DNA of 11,143 nucleotides from an uncultured Roseburia sp. (lineage in GTDB: Bacteria > Bacillota > Clostridia > Lachnospirales > Lachnospiraceae), in the NCBI GenBank assembly GCA_934307185.1, contig CAKRCJ010000053.1, forward strand, positions 1 through 11,143. The letters run 5' to 3'. Made by a program: the position numbers and the translations under genes. Below are positions 8,748-11,143 of this stretch, piece by piece (the stretch's first letter is position 1; every line of letters begins with the position of its first letter). Under the pieces are notes generated by a model. It had not been told where the DNA came from, did not search any database, and was given only the letters and a program-made list of their open reading frames with translations.

Positions 8748-9863
8748 TCAACGATGCATTTTGTTAAAAAATTTCCTCTCCAGTTTTTCTTTTTCCTCCA
8801 TCGAACCCGGCAAAATCATAATTGCTATTTTTAATGCAGTCTGGCTTATTTTATTCTCCCGCAGAAAATCTATTTCTTCTTGTGTGACCTCATTTTTCCT
8901 GCAATGGGATATCACCGTATTTAATTTCGTAAATATCTTTATAAGTTCAGGAAACCTCTTTTCCCTGTCTAAGATAGAGTGTCCCATTTCTTTTCGTTCC
9001 GCATCTACCGTCGCAATTATCTGCATGGAAAGCCGCAGTTCTCCTGTAATGTCAGATGCCTCCATTAACACGTCCGGTCTTTTTCTCAGGCAATCCATAA
9101 AATATGCCTTTGCACCGTTTATGTCCTTTTCAAACAGGTATGTTGCAAGCTGTTCCTTCATCTCGCGCGTCTCCGCTTTTTCCCCAAGCATTCCGACCTT
9201 GCACTCATAAACCTTTAAATGATTGACTCTCACCCAGACAAGGAGCAGAAATTCAGAGATGAAACCAAAAACCCGTTTGTGGTAATCATCTTCCCCTGTT
9301 TCCAGATTTATCCGTTTCTGCACCTCAAAAAAGATGGAAAACAACCATTTACAGTATGCATCAAATAATGGTTTTGCCGTGACAAGCATATTTCCAAAAT
9401 ACGTTTCCGGTCCGTTCACCAGTTCCAAAAATGCATCATAATATTTTGGATACAATTCTTTTATCACCTCACCTGTTGTATCAAGCGCAAGAATGTTATG
9501 ATTTGCCGAAAATCCAAAATGGTACGAATTATTCAGTAATACCCTTTTCGTTGTAATCACGTCATAATCCTTTAAAAGCGCAAGATACTCATTTTCCGTA
9601 AATATTTTTTCCTGCTCATTCAAAAGATAACGTCTGTAGTGGCAGGTGCCGACATATTCACAGCTATGCTCATTTTTCCATATCCAGTAAAAGCCGGTTA
9701 ATTCGCTGTAATAACAGTTCTGGTTTGAAATATTTTCCCCGGTATTGTCACCTAAATATCCCAAATCCGTTTTTCCTTCCCTTCCCACCTGAAGTGGTAC
9801 ATACATTTTATCTTTTGGTACTTCAAATTTTTTGTGCGTTAACGTAAAAATTTTTATCTTCAT
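8748..9863 (-). CDS. DUF4422 family glycosyltransferase-like protein
   Basis: This 371-aa protein has no signal peptide and no membrane helix. The DUF4422 family is found in capsule and exopolysaccharide clusters and is regarded as glycosyltransferase-like. Family blocks are ISNQNCYYSELTGFYWIWKN (45-64), VGTCHYRRYLL (71-81), YFGNMLVTAKPLFDAYCKWLF (starting near 155) and RVFGFISEFLLLVW (197-210). These fill about residues 1-225. The remaining 145 residues are a charged, mostly helical extension that I do not recognise, with a Lys/Arg-rich end. The start at 9863 has a weak GAGTGAG ribosome site. It follows ldh by 38 nt with no terminator between, so it is probably co-transcribed. No other polysaccharide genes are in view. 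The donor and acceptor sugars are unknown. Confidence 0.88.
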   Translation of the reverse strand: MKIKIFTLTHKKFEVPKDKMYVPLQVGREGKTDLGYLGDNTGENISNQNCYYSELTGFYWIWKNEHSCEYVGTCHYRRYLLNEQEKIFTENEYLALLKDYDVITTKRVLLNNSYHFGFSANHNILALDTTGEVIKELYPKYYDAFLELVNGPETYFGNMLVTAKPLFDAYCKWLFSIFFEVQKRINLETGEDDYHKRVFGFISEFLLLVWVRVNHLKVYECKVGMLGEKAETREMKEQLATYLFEKDINGAKAYFMDCLRKRPDVLMEASDITGELRLSMQIIATVDAERKEMGHSILDREKRFPELIKIFTKLNTVISHCRKNEVTQEEIDFLRENKISQTALKIAIMILPGSMEEKEKLERKFFNKMHR

Positions 9864-9901
9864 GTAAGCTCACTCATTTCCTGTCATCGTATTTTCTTTC
9901 C

Positions 9902-10861
9902 TTAGTTTACACCATGTTCCTCTTTTATCATAGTATTTAATTCTTTTAAAAGCTCTGCGGATTTTATTAACTGCTTCTGCTCATCCTCATCTAATTCAAT
10001 CGGAACAACTGCCTCCACACCGTCTTTTCCTACAATTGCCGGCATACTGATAACCACATCTTCTATTCCGTAAATGCCATGCATCATGGACGATACCGGT
10101 AGAATGGACTGCTCATTCCGGATAATACACTCGCAAATCCGTTTTACCGCCATCGCAATTCCGTAATATGTTGCCTGCTTCCTCTGGATAATTTCATATG
10201 CACTGTTTTTCACTTCCTCATAGATTTTATCTTCGGACTCCTCATGAAAATAGTGCCCACGCATCTCACAGAAAGCATCTAACCGCACACCGGACACATT
10301 TGCATTCGACCAGGCCGCAAGTTCACTGTCTCCGTGTTCCCCGATAATAAAGGCATGCACACTCCGGTTATCCACTTTCAAATGCTCACCGATTAAATAT
10401 TTCAGCCTTGCCGTGTCTAACACCGTACCGGAGCCGATGACACGGTTTTCCGGCAGCCCGGAAAGCTTTAATGCCGTATAGGTGAGAATATCCACCGGAT
10501 TAGATACAATTAAAAGCATTCCCTCGCAATGGCGCTTTGCAATTTCCGGAATAATGGACTTATAAATCTCCACATTTTTATGAATTAAATCCAGTCTCGT
10601 CTCATTTGGCTTCTGATTTGCGCCGGCTGTGATAATAATAATTGCTGCGTCCACAATATCGTCATATGTGCCGGCATAAAGCTTTATCGGTCTTGCAAAC
10701 GGAAGTCCATGTGCGATATCCATCGCTTCTCCTTCCGCTTTTTCCTTATTTACATCAATCATGACCATCTCGGAAAAAATGCCGCTCTGCATCAGTGCAA
10801 ATGCCGAAGATGAGCCTACAAACCCACACCCTATCATTGCCGCTTTTCGAATATTTACCAT
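9902..10861 (-). CDS. ldh: L-lactate dehydrogenase
   Basis: This cytoplasmic enzyme reduces pyruvate to L-lactate and regenerates NAD in fermentation. From the chosen start it is 319 aa, the usual length. The NAD-binding motif GCGFVG lies at residues 11-16. GANQKPNETRLDL holds the substrate-specificity Gln (residue 83), which marks LDH rather than malate dehydrogenase, and Arg89. Asp124 lies in SNPVD, the substrate-binding Arg152 in LDTARL and the catalytic His176 in GEHGDSE. Of the allosteric fructose-1,6-bisphosphate pair in standard LDH numbering, His188 is kept and Arg173 is replaced by Lys, so activation is possible but uncertain. An ATG 21 codons upstream (10924) is in frame. I reject it because GAGGTGA sits 5 nt before the ATG at 10861 and the extra residues are unlike LDH. 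It is followed by the DUF4422 gene. Confidence 0.96.
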   Translation of the reverse strand: MVNIRKAAMIGCGFVGSSSAFALMQSGIFSEMVMIDVNKEKAEGEAMDIAHGLPFARPIKLYAGTYDDIVDAAIIIITAGANQKPNETRLDLIHKNVEIYKSIIPEIAKRHCEGMLLIVSNPVDILTYTALKLSGLPENRVIGSGTVLDTARLKYLIGEHLKVDNRSVHAFIIGEHGDSELAAWSNANVSGVRLDAFCEMRGHYFHEESEDKIYEEVKNSAYEIIQRKQATYYGIAMAVKRICECIIRNEQSILPVSSMMHGIYGIEDVVISMPAIVGKDGVEAVVPIELDEDEQKQLIKSAELLKELNTMIKEEHGVN

Positions 10862-10866
10862 AAAAT

Positions 10867-10873
10867 TCACCTC
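10867..10873 (-). promoter_or_regulatory. Ribosome binding site that fixes the ldh start
   Basis: GAGGTGA, a near-perfect anti-16S match, lies 5 nt upstream of the ATG at 10861. It decides against the longer in-frame start at 10924. Confidence 0.9.
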
Positions 10874-10941
10874 ATTAAATTTAAAAATAATTCTTCTTCC
10901 CCAGTATTCCCTGATTAAGTCCATTTTATGTTTTTAATATT

Positions 10942-10955
10942 CGAACATATATTCG
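10942..10955. promoter_or_regulatory. LexA-box-like palindrome upstream of ldh
   Basis: CGAACATATATTCG matches the Gram-positive LexA (DinR) box pattern CGAAC-N4-GTTCG at all but one defined position (A for G in the right half). It lies 81 nt upstream of the ldh start codon. It could be chance in AT-rich DNA or a site for another regulator. Confidence 0.35.
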
Positions 10956-10962
10956 TTTTTAG

Positions 10963-10991
10963 TTTACAAATGATTTTATTTTTGTTATACT
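10963..10991 (+). promoter_or_regulatory. Rightward sigma-A promoter with extended -10
   Basis: TTTACA (10963-10968, five of six matches), a 17-bp spacer and TATACT (10986-10991, five of six), with TG at 10983-10984 giving an extended -10. It points away from ldh toward the right edge, with a start near 10998. It should drive a divergent gene or small RNA beginning in or beyond the window. Confidence 0.7.
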
Positions 10992-11007
10992 TAAAATATA
11001 TAGAATT

Positions 11008-11057
11008 TGAGTTTTGCAATTGTTTAATAATGAAATATTAGATAATTGCGAAACTCA
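11008..11057. repeat. 22-bp imperfect inverted repeat (hairpin) in the ldh upstream region
   Basis: Positions 11008-11029 pair with 11036-11057 around a 6-nt loop (ATGAAA). All 22 positions pair if G-U wobbles at 11015:11050, 11022:11043 and 11024:11041 are allowed. No U tract follows on either strand, so it is not a simple terminator. It would lie about 10 nt into the transcript from the rightward promoter. Confidence 0.75.
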
Positions 11058-11104
11058 TAGAAGATATAAATTTAATTGTGAAAAATGAATAAAATCATAA
11101 GAAG

Positions 11105-11143
11105 ATGCTTCTGACGCCGCCGGTTCTTAGCGACCGTATTCTG
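11105..11143 (+). CDS. Possible start of a rightward gene (cut by window edge)
   Basis: From the ATG at 11105 the only plus-strand frame open to the window end reads MLLTPPVLSDRIL. Base composition becomes clearly more GC-rich here than in the preceding 180 nt, as expected at the start of coding sequence. A rightward promoter lies about 107 nt upstream of it. Against this, there is no properly spaced ribosome site (AGAAG directly abuts the ATG), and two minus-strand frames are also open for 16-23 codons. I do not recognise the 13 residues and assign no function. Confidence 0.35.
   Translation, partial: MLLTPPVLSDRIL

Noticed and set aside
8761..9210. A 149-residue plus-strand open frame opposite the DUF4422 gene
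   Set aside because: Its Ser/Phe-rich composition is typical of the reverse of an AT-rich gene, and it has no family motifs.
9860..9877. A five-codon open frame (MSELT) whose stop overlaps the glycosyltransferase start
   Set aside because: The only upstream AGGA lies too close to its ATG, and frames this short arise by chance.
10862..10924. A 21-residue N-terminal extension of lactate dehydrogenase from an upstream ATG
   Set aside because: A strong GAGGTGA site lies inside the extension 5 nt before the inner ATG, and the inner start gives the normal LDH N-terminus and length.
10982..10997. A Rex-type site (TTGTTA...) expected for a redox-controlled ldh
   Set aside because: Only the left half-site matches; the right half lacks the TTAACAA pattern.

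Overview
The window is AT-rich, densely coded DNA from a low-GC Gram-positive anaerobe. It most resembles the Clostridia, probably Lachnospiraceae. That placement is inferred from overall protein character (clostridial MetA, LigA and LDH, a MacB-type Gram-positive efflux operon, an SH3b surface protein, a DUF4422 glycosyltransferase), good Shine-Dalgarno sites and intrinsic terminators with U tracts. All protein genes lie on the minus strand except a doubtful fragment at the right edge. The only confident plus-strand gene is a tRNA.

Read in the direction of transcription (right to left), the right edge holds an AT-rich regulatory region of about 280 nt. It carries a rightward promoter with extended -10, a 22-bp imperfect hairpin and a LexA-like palindrome. 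Next comes L-lactate dehydrogenase (ldh), with a lone DUF4422 glycosyltransferase 38 nt downstream. A bidirectional terminator separates that gene from a convergent tRNA-Arg(CCG), which has its own promoter and an odd G:G mismatch in the acceptor stem. Between the tRNA and the next gene lies a divergent control region. It holds a TTGACA-N17-TATTAT promoter flanked by two copies of a 12-bp repeat with a palindromic core, then a leader with a terminator-like hairpin. This drives a membrane-anchored protein with two SH3b domains, closed by its own terminator.

Next is a tight housekeeping cluster: rluF (23S rRNA pseudouridine synthase), ligA (NAD-dependent DNA ligase, 2-nt gap or small overlap depending on the start) and metA (homoserine O-acyltransferase, predicted acetyl-CoA-specific from Glu111), ending in a strong terminator. 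The left end is a three-gene export operon: a membrane-fusion adaptor with a very long coiled coil, an ABC ATPase and a MacB-like permease cut by the window edge. The operon is preceded by an OmpR-type TTAA direct repeat, so it is probably controlled by a two-component system not in view.

I see no CRISPR array, insertion sequence, prophage or clear defence system. Most of the window is ordinary core genome. The parts worth a second look are the regulatory elements, the tRNA mismatch and the right-edge hairpin.
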